Below are positions 33,703 to 41,650 of a stretch of DNA of 64,000 nucleotides, in pieces; position 1 is the first letter of the stretch; each line of letters opens with the position of its first letter. The translations under genes were made by a program, and so were the position numbers. Below the pieces are notes generated by a model, which was given only the letters and a program-made list of their open reading frames with translations, did not search any database and was not told where the DNA came from. The stretch lies in assembly GCF_035818635.1 (NCBI RefSeq), contig NZ_JAYLLH010000004.1, forward strand, positions 124,001 to 188,000. Direction: 5' to 3'. The stretch is from Mesobacterium_A hydrothermale. GTDB taxonomy: Bacteria > Pseudomonadota > Alphaproteobacteria > Rhodobacterales > Rhodobacteraceae.

Positions 33703-34773
33703 TCAGGCGCGGCGGCGGCGTCCGCCCCGGCGGCCACCGGTGGCGGTGTCTTCGCCCGGCGCCTTGTTGAACGCGATCCAAGCCCCGCCATGTGGGTCGT
33801 TGTTGGTCAGCATGTTGGCGGCGCGGATGGCTTCCATTTCCTTGCCGGGGCGCGACCTGGTCGACCCCATGCCGAACAGCTGAACAAAGGTTTCATCGTC
33901 CATGTCGGCGGGCAGGATGATGCCGGCGGCTTCAATCGCGGCCTTCTTCTCGGCGATCTTCTTGGGGCCGATGGGCAGGGCGACAGGGTTCATGATCGCG
34001 CTGGTCATCCCGGCGGTGATCGCCATCGGCAGGAACGCGTTATTGATGCCGTGACGGTTCGGAAGGCCGAAGGAAATGTTCGATGCGCCGCAGGTGGTGT
34101 TCACGCCCAGTTCTTCGCGCAGGCGACGCACAAGCGCAAAGACCTGCTGCCCGGCAGTTGCCATAGCTCCGATCGGCATGACCAGCGGGTCGACCACGAT
34201 GTCATGCGCCGGGATGCCGTAATCGGCAGCGCGTTCGACGATCTTCTTGGCGACGGCAAAACGCACTTCGGGGTCTTCGGAAATCCCGGTGTCGTCGTTG
34301 GAAATTGCAACAACAGGAACATTGTATTTCTTGACCAACGGCAGAACGATTTCCAGCCGCTCTTCCTCGCCGGTGACAGAGTTCAGCAGCGGGCGGCCCT
34401 GGGCTGCCTCAAGACCGGCTTCCAGCGCGCCGGGCACCGACGAGTCGATGCAGAGCGGCACATCCACGATGGCCTGAACGCGGGTCACAAGGTCCCGCAT
34501 CAGCCCCGGTTCGACAAAGTTGTTGTCGGCATAGCGCGGGTCCTCGGCCATCTTGTTGGAAAACACGGCGCCCGAGTTGATGTCGAGCACGGTTGCCCCG
34601 GCGGCGACCTGTGCGATGGCGTCAGCCTCGACGGTGGAAAAGTCACCCATCTCCAGCTCTGCCGCAAGCTTCTTGCGGCCGGTGGGGTTGATGCGTTCGC
34701 CGATCACGCAGAACGGCTGGTCAAAGCCGATGATGGCGGTCTTGGTTTTCGACTCGATGACGGTTCGGGTCAT
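33703..34773 (-). CDS. Methyltetrahydrofolate-binding methyltransferase (pterin-binding part of a split MetH-like system)
   Basis: 356 residues from ATG 34773, which overlaps the stop of the HAD gene. A pterin-binding TIM-barrel domain (about 20-275) includes GERINPTGRKKLAAEL, GATVLDINSGA, CIDSSVPGALEAGL, NSVTGEEERLE and the conserved GASNISFGLPNRHGINNAFL. The C-terminus is Arg-rich (RRGGRRRRA). No cobalamin or homocysteine domain is attached. Roseobacter-group bacteria use separate proteins for these MetH modules, so this is a good candidate for the folate-binding part, passing methyl from methyl-THF to a corrinoid protein. Linkage to an MTHF-reductase-like gene supports a one-carbon role. 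Confidence 0.82.
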   Translation of the reverse strand: MTRTVIESKTKTAIIGFDQPFCVIGERINPTGRKKLAAELEMGDFSTVEADAIAQVAAGATVLDINSGAVFSNKMAEDPRYADNNFVEPGLMRDLVTRVQAIVDVPLCIDSSVPGALEAGLEAAQGRPLLNSVTGEEERLEIVLPLVKKYNVPVVAISNDDTGISEDPEVRFAVAKKIVERAADYGIPAHDIVVDPLVMPIGAMATAGQQVFALVRRLREELGVNTTCGASNISFGLPNRHGINNAFLPMAITAGMTSAIMNPVALPIGPKKIAEKKAAIEAAGIILPADMDDETFVQLFGMGSTRSRPGKEMEAIRAANMLTNNDPHGGAWIAFNKAPGEDTATGGRRGGRRRRA

Positions 34774-35429
34774 GAAATGTCTCCCTGAAGGCGCGCCAGC
34801 ACGGCTGGCAGCGCGGTGTCTGTGAAATCCTGAAGGGTGATCTGCGCGCCGGCGGCCCGCAGCGTGGCATCGTCGCAGCCGGACCGGATGCCGACGGCAA
34901 AAGCGCCAGAGGCCGCCGCCGCGCGCATCCCGCTGGCGCTGTCTTCGAAGGCAATGGCGCGGTCGGGCGCAACGCCAAGACGGTCCATCGCAACACGATA
35001 CGGGGTCGGATCGGGCTTGGCGGCGCTGCATTCCTCGCCGATCACCAGCGCGTCGATCCGGTCGGTCACGCCAAGTGCGGCCAGCATGGCCACGGCGTTG
35101 TCCCGCGGCGCGTTGGTGACGACAGCCACGCGCCAGCCCTGCGCCGCGGCCTGATCCAGCAGTGCATGCAGCCCCGGCATTGGGGGGACATTGCTGGTCA
35201 ACCGGTCGCGGAACAGCGCCTCTTTCTGTTCGGACAGCGCCTGCGCGTCCTCGCCGGGAAAAACCACAGGAAAGCTTTCCAGGTTATGCTTGCCATGGAA
35301 CAGCGTCATGTAGTCGTCTTCGTCGAACGACCGCCCGCGTTCCGCGAACATGTCGCGAAACACCGTCTGGTGAATGGGATCGGAGATCAGCATGGTGCCG
35401 TCCAGATCGAAAAGCAGCGCACCGGTCAT
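34770..35429 (-). CDS. HAD-superfamily phosphatase (beta-phosphoglucomutase-like)
   Basis: 219 residues. Motif I FDLDGTMLISD, motif II VVTNAPRD, the motif III Lys and motif IV FEDSASGMRAA are in place. The cap domain lies after motif I (about 15-80). Members dephosphorylate small sugar or metabolite phosphates; the substrate is not readable. It lies inside the one-carbon operon, 18 bases after the reductase-like gene and overlapping the methyltransferase start, so coupling to folate or metabolite repair is possible. Confidence 0.88.
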   Translation of the reverse strand: MTGALLFDLDGTMLISDPIHQTVFRDMFAERGRSFDEDDYMTLFHGKHNLESFPVVFPGEDAQALSEQKEALFRDRLTSNVPPMPGLHALLDQAAAQGWRVAVVTNAPRDNAVAMLAALGVTDRIDALVIGEECSAAKPDPTPYRVAMDRLGVAPDRAIAFEDSASGMRAAAASGAFAVGIRSGCDDATLRAAGAQITLQDFTDTALPAVLARLQGDIS

Positions 35430-35447
35430 CGCAATCCCAATCCCGCC

Positions 35448-36374
35448 TCAGCCTTGTGCGGCCATCGGCACGCCTGCGGCGCCACCGTTTTCGGTGGCCC
35501 ATTTGGCATTGGTCTTGATCCCGCCCAGCGGGAAGAAATGCACCTGCTCGATATTGCTGCCAGGGTTTGCGGCTTTGTGCGCGGCCAGGTCCGACAGAAC
35601 CTCGGTCGGTTCATAGGGCAGCAGCAGCTTCGATACGTCCATCGCGCGCTTCTGTAGAACCTTCAGCGACGGGCCGACGCCGCAGGCGATGGCGAACTTG
35701 ATCAGCGTTTGCAACTTGGCGGGACCCGCGATGCCAATATGGATCGGCAGGGTGATGCCGGCATCCTGAAGCCCTTTGGCCCAGGCGACGATCGGCGCGG
35801 CCTCGAACGCGAACTGCGTGGCCATCGCCATCTTGGCATCGGTGCGCTCGGAAAACGCCTGCTTCCAGCGCAGCGCGTCCATCACGTTTGCCTCGCCGCC
35901 ATCGGGGTCGATGTCGCGGTTGCCCTCGGGGTGGCCAGCAACATGCAGCCGGGTAAAGCCCGCCTTGTCGAACAGCCCGGTTTCCATCATCTGCATCGAG
36001 CAGTGGAAATCGCCCACGGGCTGGGACACGCCGCCTGCCAGCAGCAGGCCCTGTTTCACGCCGGCCTCGCCTTGGTACATGGCGATCCAGTTTTCCAGCG
36101 TCGCTGCGTCCTTGATGATCCGGGCCGGGAAGTGCGGCATCACGTCAAAGCCTTCGCCGGCGATGCGGCGGGCGGTGGCGACCATGTCCTCGATCGGGGT
36201 GCCGTCGATATGGGCAATATAGACCCGGGTGCCCAAGGGCAGGATTTCGCGGAAATCCTCGACTTTTTCGGCGGTGCGCGGCATCACCTCGATCGAATAG
36301 CCATGCAGGAAGGTTTCCAGGTCACCGTTCGCGGTGCGCGGCTCTTCCCGTTTGCGAAAGTTCAAAAGCGCCAT
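35448..36374 (-). CDS. Methylenetetrahydrofolate reductase family protein
   Basis: 308 residues from ATG 36374 with GGGAGAG upstream; a start at 36401 would overlap nothing useful. The TIM-barrel shows FLHGYSIEVMPRT at the N-terminus, MPHFPARIIKD, GLLLAGGVSQPVG, and HIGIAGPAKLQTLIKFAIACG, the pattern of MetF-like proteins. It is clearly divergent from enteric MetF, but its place with a pterin-binding methyltransferase suggests 5,10-methylene-THF reduction or a related step supplying methyl-THF. FAD and NADH use is inferred from the family. Confidence 0.8.
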   Translation of the reverse strand: MALLNFRKREEPRTANGDLETFLHGYSIEVMPRTAEKVEDFREILPLGTRVYIAHIDGTPIEDMVATARRIAGEGFDVMPHFPARIIKDAATLENWIAMYQGEAGVKQGLLLAGGVSQPVGDFHCSMQMMETGLFDKAGFTRLHVAGHPEGNRDIDPDGGEANVMDALRWKQAFSERTDAKMAMATQFAFEAAPIVAWAKGLQDAGITLPIHIGIAGPAKLQTLIKFAIACGVGPSLKVLQKRAMDVSKLLLPYEPTEVLSDLAAHKAANPGSNIEQVHFFPLGGIKTNAKWATENGGAAGVPMAAQG

Positions 36375-36401
36375 CAGTCTCTCCCGTAAGCCGTTGGCCA
36401 T

Positions 36402-36698
36402 TCAGGCCCAGCCATCGTTGGCGATCAGGGCCTTCAGCCGGTCCTGATCGTATTCCGCATCCAGACGCGCGGCCTCGGCCTGCGCGAGCTCGGACGGCTC
36501 TCCGTCCAGCGGATAGGGGGCGGCCTTGCGCCATTCCGCAAGGTACGCGTCGGTATCCGACGCCCCAACCTTCATCGCGGCGCGGTCGATGGCTTGTTCG
36601 AACCGCTCTGGCAGCACCGCTTTCGATCCGCGACGGCCCTTGCCGACGATGACCTGCGCGGGGATGTCGCGCCAGTAGACGATGGTGACCTCGGGCAT
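36402..36698 (-). CDS. Small conserved protein, virulence-factor (PF13769-like) family
   Basis: 98 residues from ATG 36698. It begins MPEVTIVYWRDIPAQVIVGKGRRGSK, the hallmark of a small family labelled virulence factor in databases, followed by a helical segment with ERFEQAIDRAAMKVGASDTDAYLAEW. No catalytic motif. First gene of the one-carbon operon, 27 bases before the reductase-like start. The family name is historical; association with methyl-THF genes suggests a metabolic or regulatory role. Confidence 0.78.
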   Translation of the reverse strand: MPEVTIVYWRDIPAQVIVGKGRRGSKAVLPERFEQAIDRAAMKVGASDTDAYLAEWRKAAPYPLDGEPSELAQAEAARLDAEYDQDRLKALIANDGWA

Positions 36699-36962
36699 GT
36701 CCGATTCCCTTTCTCCGATACGACCCTTCGTAATCCAGCCTGTTGGCGGCACAGGGTCGATTTTCGACTTTCGCAGTCGCATGTGCGACCTGCGCCATCT
36801 AACAAGACCGGTGAGCAAAGGACCACCGGCCGTCGGGCCCAAAATCTTCACGATGATTCTGAGCGGGATTCATGGCGCGCATCGGGGTGCGTCAAAGGGC
36901 TTGCCGCAAGCGCGGGGCGGGCGTATCGTGATAGTAAGTTGAAAATCGGAAGGCGCAGTATC

Positions 36963-38075
36963 ATGGCGCCAAGGCGTCCCAAAGGTGCGGGCGCTTTCCC
37001 GAAACCGGTCGAGAGCACCGCGCCTGACAGGCCTGATCCGCACGCGCTCTATGCCGCGCTGGATTTGGGCACAAACAGTTGTCGCATGCTGATTGCCCAG
37101 CCAAAGGGCAGCCAGTTTCATGTGGTCGATAGTTTTTCGAAGTCGGTGCAACTGGGCACCGGGTTGGAAAAGACCGGGCGGCTGTCGCGCGCATCCATGG
37201 GGCGAACGATTGCCGCGCTGAAGGTGTGCCAGCAGAAAATCCGCCGACACAACGTCACACGGATGCGGCTTGTCGCGACCGAAGCGTGTCGGCGCGCCAA
37301 GAACGCGCGCGAATTTATCCGGCAAGTGAAACGGGAAACCGGGTTGCAGCTGGAAATCATCCAGCCCGAGGAAGAGGCGCGTCTGGCCGTCATTTCCTGC
37401 GCCCCCCTGGTCAGCACCAAGACCGAACAGCTTTTGGTGGTGGATATCGGCGGGGGGTCAACCGAACTGGTCTGGATCGACCTTGGCTCTGTCCCGAAAC
37501 GCGACCGCCCGCGTGCGATCATGCGCCTGCATGCCGGGTTCCACACCGCTGACAGCCCGTTTCCCGCCGCCAAGGTGGTTGACTGGATCTCGGTTCCGCT
37601 GGGTGTTGCCACGCTGCGTGACCAGTTTTCCGATGTCGAGGACGACGCCGCGCGGTATGCGTTGATGAGCTGGTTCTTCGAAGAAAACCTGGCAGAGTTC
37701 GCGCCTTACAAGGATGAGCAGACCCGCGAGGGGTTTCAGATTGTCGGCACCTCGGGCACCGTGACCACGGTTGCGGCATCGCACCTGGGGCTGAAGCGCT
37801 ATGACCGGACCAAGGTCGACGGGTTGCGCATGACTGGCGACCAGATCGAGGCGGTGATCGGAAAATACCTGGAACTTGGGCCCGAGGGCCGGCGGCGCGA
37901 TCCGCGGATCGGGCTGGATCGGCAGGCGCTGATCATGTCGGGGTCGGCGATTCTTCAGGCGTTGCTGCGCTGCTGGCCGACGGATCGGCTGTCGGTGGCG
38001 GACCGGGGACTGCGCGAAGGGTTGCTTTACGCCCAGATGTCGGCGGATGGCGTGCTGGAGGACGGTCCGTTCTGA
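36963..38075 (+). CDS. Ppx/GppA family exopolyphosphatase/guanosine pentaphosphatase
   Basis: 370 residues from ATG 36963 (SD GGAAGG). ASKHA-fold phosphate loops: ALDLGTNSCRMLIA near residue 32, the Glu-containing EEEARLAV, and LLVVDIGGGSTELVW. It is shorter than E. coli Ppx and lacks the C-terminal HD-like domain, as usual in alphaproteobacteria. It hydrolyses polyphosphate ends and/or pppGpp. The region 36699-36962 holds the divergent promoters. Confidence 0.9.
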   Translation: MAPRRPKGAGAFPKPVESTAPDRPDPHALYAALDLGTNSCRMLIAQPKGSQFHVVDSFSKSVQLGTGLEKTGRLSRASMGRTIAALKVCQQKIRRHNVTRMRLVATEACRRAKNAREFIRQVKRETGLQLEIIQPEEEARLAVISCAPLVSTKTEQLLVVDIGGGSTELVWIDLGSVPKRDRPRAIMRLHAGFHTADSPFPAAKVVDWISVPLGVATLRDQFSDVEDDAARYALMSWFFEENLAEFAPYKDEQTREGFQIVGTSGTVTTVAASHLGLKRYDRTKVDGLRMTGDQIEAVIGKYLELGPEGRRRDPRIGLDRQALIMSGSAILQALLRCWPTDRLSVADRGLREGLLYAQMSADGVLEDGPF

Positions 38076-38097
38076 GCGGTGCCGCGCGGCGGTTGAA

Positions 38098-38176
38098 GGA
38101 AAAAGGGGCGCTGCCCCTCTTGCCCCTTCGCAGGCTTCGGGGCAATTCACCCCGAGGTATTTTGAAAACCAAAGAA
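38098..38176 (+). repeat. Extragenic repeat copy 4 (variant B)
   Basis: After the ppx/gppA stop: AGGGGCGCTGCCCCT dyad, TTGCCCC..GGGGCAA dyad, then TCACCCCGAGGTATTTTG and AAAACCAAAGAA. The core differs from copies 1, 2, 5 and 6 and matches the copy at 62641. Confidence 0.75.
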
Positions 38177-38190
38177 ACGAGGAGCCGGGC

Positions 38191-38925
38191 ATGGCCAAGG
38201 GACCGGACGGCAAGAACACATCGGGGCGCGGCCAGCGCGATCTGAAGGTCAAGGTCAAGACCGCGCGCGGGCGCAAGCTGTCCTCGACCCGGTGGTTGCA
38301 GCGCCAGTTGAACGACCCCTATGTCAAGCGCGCGAAGGCCGAAGGCTATCGTGGACGCGCGGCGTTCAAGATTCTCGAACTGGATGAGAAGTTCCGCTTT
38401 CTCGTGCCCGGCGCGCGGGTGGTTGATCTGGGCTGCGCCCCCGGCGGCTGGTGTCAGGTGGCGGTGGCGCGGGTGAACGCGCTGGGGGAAAAGAGCGGCA
38501 AGAAGATCGGCACCGTGCTGGGTGTCGATCTGCAAGAGGTCGAACCGATCGCGGGGGCCGAGATCCACCAGCTGGATTTCATGGCGGATGGGGCAGATGA
38601 ACAGGTCAAGGACTGGCTGGGCGGCAAAGCGGATGTGGTGATGTCGGACATGGCAGCGGCGTCGTCGGGACACAAGCAGACAGACCATTTGCGCATCATC
38701 GCCCTGTGCGAAGCGGCAGCCTACCTCGCGTTCGATGTGCTGGAAGAGGGCGGTACCTTTGTTGCCAAGGTGCTGGCCGGGGGGGCCGAGGGCGAGTTGC
38801 AGAAGCTGCTGAAGACCGCTTTCACCAAGGTGGTGAACGTCAAACCGCCGTCATCACGCGCCGACAGTTCCGAGAAATTCGTGGTGGCCACAGGGTTCCG
38901 AGGGCTGCCAGACGATCAGCGCTGA
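38191..38925 (+). CDS. rlmE: 23S rRNA 2'-O-ribose U2552 methyltransferase
   Basis: 244 residues. SAM motif VVDLGCAPGGWCQVA near residue 75, the K-D-K-E methyltransferase tetrad region (DVVMSDMAAASSGHKQTDH; FVAKVLAGGAEGE; KPPSSRADSSEKFVVATGF) and a basic N-terminal tail. It methylates U2552 in the A-loop during late 50S assembly. Start 38191 follows AGGAG. Confidence 0.95.
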   Translation: MAKGPDGKNTSGRGQRDLKVKVKTARGRKLSSTRWLQRQLNDPYVKRAKAEGYRGRAAFKILELDEKFRFLVPGARVVDLGCAPGGWCQVAVARVNALGEKSGKKIGTVLGVDLQEVEPIAGAEIHQLDFMADGADEQVKDWLGGKADVVMSDMAAASSGHKQTDHLRIIALCEAAAYLAFDVLEEGGTFVAKVLAGGAEGELQKLLKTAFTKVVNVKPPSSRADSSEKFVVATGFRGLPDDQR

Positions 38926-39176
38926 CGCCGCAGCCAGAAGGCGCGGCGCGGCGGTGCCTCGCACGGGCGGTCGGTGTCCGAGCAAACGCGCAGCGACGCA
39001 TCGGCACTTGCCTGGAACTGGCGTGCGAAATAGGGGGACACGACCGCGATTTCCTCGAATTCGTCATTCAGGGCGGATTGAATGTCCTGCTGATGTTGCA
39101 GGTCGAAAAGCCGCGCATGTTGCCGCTGCCGCAGGCGCGACTGCACGCTTGTCAGGGGATCGGCAAAGTGGCGCAT
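38916..39176 (-). CDS. Small hypothetical protein converging on rlmE
   Basis: 86 residues from ATG 39176 with GAGG upstream. It reads MRHFADPLTSVQSRLRQRQHARLFDLQHQ..., a helical, Gln/Arg-rich segment, then EEIAVVSPYFARQFQASA and a Cys-containing, Arg-rich tail. The last 10 bases overlap the 3' end of rlmE on the other strand. No family recognised and no signal peptide. The ribosome site and non-random composition suggest it is real. Confidence 0.6.
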   Translation of the reverse strand: MRHFADPLTSVQSRLRQRQHARLFDLQHQQDIQSALNDEFEEIAVVSPYFARQFQASADASLRVCSDTDRPCEAPPRRAFWLRRQR

Positions 39177-39268
39177 CGGAACCTCATGTACTGCCGCGCG
39201 GGGATACGCTCGGCCAAATCCCTTTATTTTCAATGAATACGGCGAAAACCGGTGCAACAATGCGTCGC

Positions 39269-40219
39269 TCAGGCGGAGATTTCCCGCCGCAGCGCCTGTG
39301 GCGTCGTGCAGAACCGCCTGCGAAAGGCGCGGGTCAGGGCGGCAGGGTCTTCGTATCCGCTGAGCAGGGCGATTTCCGACACTGGCAACATGCCGCCCTC
39401 GACCATCTGCCGCGCCGCGCTCAGACGCAGGTGGCGGTAAAGCGTCCCGGGGCTGGTGCCAAGCGCAGCCTGGCAGCGCCGGGCCAGCGTGCGCTGGGTC
39501 ACCCCAAGTTGCGCCGCGATTTCCGACAGCGGACGCGGGGTATCCAGACTGGACCGCATCAGGGCAATGGCGCGACCAACCATGGCATCGCCCGGCATCG
39601 CACGCGCCGAGGTGTGTTGCGGCCGTCCGGTCAGGAACAGCGCGTCCAGGTCCACACCTGCAGCTTGCCCAAGGTCGCGCACGACAAACCTGCGTGACAA
39701 ATCGAATGCAGCTTGGGCCCCGGCGCAGGTGATCCGGTCGCCATCTTCCACCACCGGATCGTCCAGCAGGGTCACATCCAGGAAGCGTTCGGAAAACGCT
39801 GTATACAGCTCTGTATGCAGCGTTGCACGTCGCCCTTGCAGCAGCCCGGCAGAGGCCATCAGCCAGGGTGCGGAATCGAAGCCCGCCACCTGTTTCGCAC
39901 GGCCCGCGGCTCGGCGCAGGGCCCGGCGCGTCCGGGGGCTGTCGTGGCGCAGGTGATCATAGCTGGACAGGATCATCAGAAGGTCGACCCGCGGCAGGTC
40001 CTCCAGCGGGCTGTCTGGGGTCACAGACATGCCGGACGATGACCGAACCGGCCCGCCATCGAGACTGGCAAATTGCCAGAGATAGGCCGGATTGCGGGCA
40101 AAACTGTTGGCGGCGCGCAGCGGTTCGATACAATTCGCCAAGCACAGGTTTGAAAACCTGTCGAAGATCAGAACAGCAATCGAAGTTTCGCGCGCGGGCG
40201 ATTCTGTCCATTTGGGCAT
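39269..40219 (-). CDS. cdhR: GlxA-family AraC-type regulator, probable carnitine regulator CdhR
   Basis: 316 residues from ATG 40219; a second start at 40231 would add four residues and ribosome-site evidence does not decide. The N-terminal DJ-1/PfpI-like domain (about 10-180) begins TSIAVLIFDRFSNLCLAN; the C-terminal AraC domain has IAAQLGVTQRTLARRCQAALG and EIALLSGYEDPAALTRAFRRRF. It is divergent from the carnitine operon across 72 bases, exactly where CdhR sits in pseudomonads and rhizobia. There CdhR activates carnitine dehydrogenase genes in response to carnitine. The role here is inferred from context. Confidence 0.82.
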   Translation of the reverse strand: MPKWTESPARETSIAVLIFDRFSNLCLANCIEPLRAANSFARNPAYLWQFASLDGGPVRSSSGMSVTPDSPLEDLPRVDLLMILSSYDHLRHDSPRTRRALRRAAGRAKQVAGFDSAPWLMASAGLLQGRRATLHTELYTAFSERFLDVTLLDDPVVEDGDRITCAGAQAAFDLSRRFVVRDLGQAAGVDLDALFLTGRPQHTSARAMPGDAMVGRAIALMRSSLDTPRPLSEIAAQLGVTQRTLARRCQAALGTSPGTLYRHLRLSAARQMVEGGMLPVSEIALLSGYEDPAALTRAFRRRFCTTPQALRREISA

Positions 40220-40241
40220 GATCCTGACCATATCGGCATGG

Positions 40242-40270
40242 TTGACCAGCGCGCCAGCGGCAATGATGTT
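40242..40270 (+). promoter_or_regulatory. Candidate promoter of the carnitine operon
   Basis: TTGACC (40242-40247), 17-base spacer, GATGTT (40265-40270), 21 bases before the BKACE start. The -10 box is weak, which would fit activator dependence. Confidence 0.35.
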
Positions 40271-40291
40271 GCGACAAGAGGAGTGTGCCCT

Positions 40292-41200
40292 ATGCCGCTG
40301 ACCATGAACAAAGACGTTTTCATCACCTGCGCCGTGACCGGTTCGGGCGCCACCCAGGACCGCAGCCCGCATGTACCGCGCTCGCCTGCGCAAATCGCTG
40401 AAAGCGCGATCGAGGCCGCGCGCGCCGGGGCGGCCATCGTGCATTGCCATGTACGCGACCCCGAAACCGGCAAACCCAGTCGCGACCTTGGGTATTACCG
40501 CGAAGTGACCGACCGAATCCGGGAGGCAGAAATCGACGTGGTGCTGAACCTGACCGCGGGCATGGGCGGGGATATGGTCTTTGGTCCCACCGAACGGCCG
40601 CTGCCGTTGCAGGACGGGACGGATATGGCAGGTGCGGCGGAACGGGTGGAACATATCAAGCAGTGCCTGCCCGAGATCTGCACACTAGATTGCGGGACGA
40701 TGAACTTTGCAGAATCCGACTATGTCATGACCAACACGCCGGGTATGTTGCAAGCAATGGGCCGGATGATGACCCATCTTGGCGTAAAGCCCGAGATCGA
40801 GGCCTTCGACACCGGGCACCTGTGGTACGCCAAGCAACTGGTCAAGGACGGCATCCTTGACAGTCCCGCACTGGTGCAGTTGTGCATGGGGGTCCCCTGG
40901 GGCGCGCCGGATGACCTGAACACCTTCATGGCGATGGTGAACAATATTCCAGACGACTGGACGTTCAGCGCGTTCGCCCTCGGGCGCAACCAGATGGCCT
41001 ATGTTGCGGCATCGGTGTTGGCCGGTGGCAACGTGCGTGTCGGTCTGGAAGACAATCTTTGGCTGGAAAAGGGTGTGCTGGCCACCAACGCGCAACTGGT
41101 GGATCGTGCTGTCGGAATCGTCGAACGCATGGGCGCCCGCGTCATTGGTCCGCAAGAGGTGCGCGAAAAGCTGGGCCTGACCAAGCGGGCCCCGGCGTGA
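40292..41200 (+). CDS. Beta-keto acid cleavage enzyme (BKACE), probable 3-dehydrocarnitine:acetyl-CoA trimethylamine-acetyl transferase
   Basis: 302 residues from ATG 40292 (SD AGAGGAG, eight-base spacing). TIM-barrel DUF849 protein: zinc ligands in IVHCHVRDP (His51, His53), substrate region NLTAGMGGDMVFG, LDCGTMNF and VCMGVPWG-like loop LCMGVPWGAPDD, and GNVRVGLEDNLW near the end. BKACEs cleave a beta-keto acid with acetyl-CoA to acetoacetate and a new acyl-CoA. Next to carnitine dehydrogenase the expected substrate is 3-dehydrocarnitine and the product betainyl-CoA. First gene of the operon. Confidence 0.88.
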   Translation: MPLTMNKDVFITCAVTGSGATQDRSPHVPRSPAQIAESAIEAARAGAAIVHCHVRDPETGKPSRDLGYYREVTDRIREAEIDVVLNLTAGMGGDMVFGPTERPLPLQDGTDMAGAAERVEHIKQCLPEICTLDCGTMNFAESDYVMTNTPGMLQAMGRMMTHLGVKPEIEAFDTGHLWYAKQLVKDGILDSPALVQLCMGVPWGAPDDLNTFMAMVNNIPDDWTFSAFALGRNQMAYVAASVLAGGNVRVGLEDNLWLEKGVLATNAQLVDRAVGIVERMGARVIGPQEVREKLGLTKRAPA

Positions 41201-41294
41201 ACCATGTTGCGATCTGGCCGATCGCTCGGACTGCATACGCATGCCAGACGCAAGGGCCTTATGCGTGAAGGACGTTTTTTTGCGGGAACGTGAC

Positions 41295-41639
41295 GTGATC
41301 GGAATTACCTCAGGTTTCATCAGTAAAGGGTTGACTGCAATAGGGATTTTGACCTTGAGCGCCTGTCTTCCCCAAGACCGTGATCCGACACCGCAACCCG
41401 ACCCAACGGAACGGGCCGCCTGCGAGGCCAAAGGCGGAACCTATGGCATCGGCGGGCTGTTCGGCGACTATATGTGTTTCCTGATAACCCCGGACGGTGG
41501 CCAGGCCTGTGCCCGCCAGGGTGACTGCGCCGGCATGTGCATGGCAGAAACACGCACCTGTTCAACGGTGACCCCAATGTTTGGATGTCACAGTTTCCTC
41601 GATCTCGACGGCAGTGTCGTCGAGATGTGTATCGACTGA
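41295..41639 (+). CDS. Small Cys-rich lipoprotein
   Basis: 114 residues from GTG 41295. Signal segment with lipobox ILTLSAC (Cys near 24), a Pro/Asp-rich linker, then a compact domain with about eight further Cys (ERAACEAKGGTYG, DYMCFL, ACARQGDCAGMCMAETRTCSTV, FGCHSF, EMCID). It looks like a disulfide-stabilised periplasmic domain. No family named with certainty. It lies inside the carnitine operon, 94 bases after BKACE and 11 before the SGNH gene, but has no obvious carnitine link. Confidence 0.7.
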   Translation: MIGITSGFISKGLTAIGILTLSACLPQDRDPTPQPDPTERAACEAKGGTYGIGGLFGDYMCFLITPDGGQACARQGDCAGMCMAETRTCSTVTPMFGCHSFLDLDGSVVEMCID

Positions 41640-41650
41640 AAGGTCCGCTC

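Noticed and set aside
33703..35031. Long N-terminal extension of the pterin-binding methyltransferase
   Set aside because: The added part is Arg-rich shadow of the HAD gene; ATG 34773 has a ribosome site and overlaps the HAD stop as coupled genes do.
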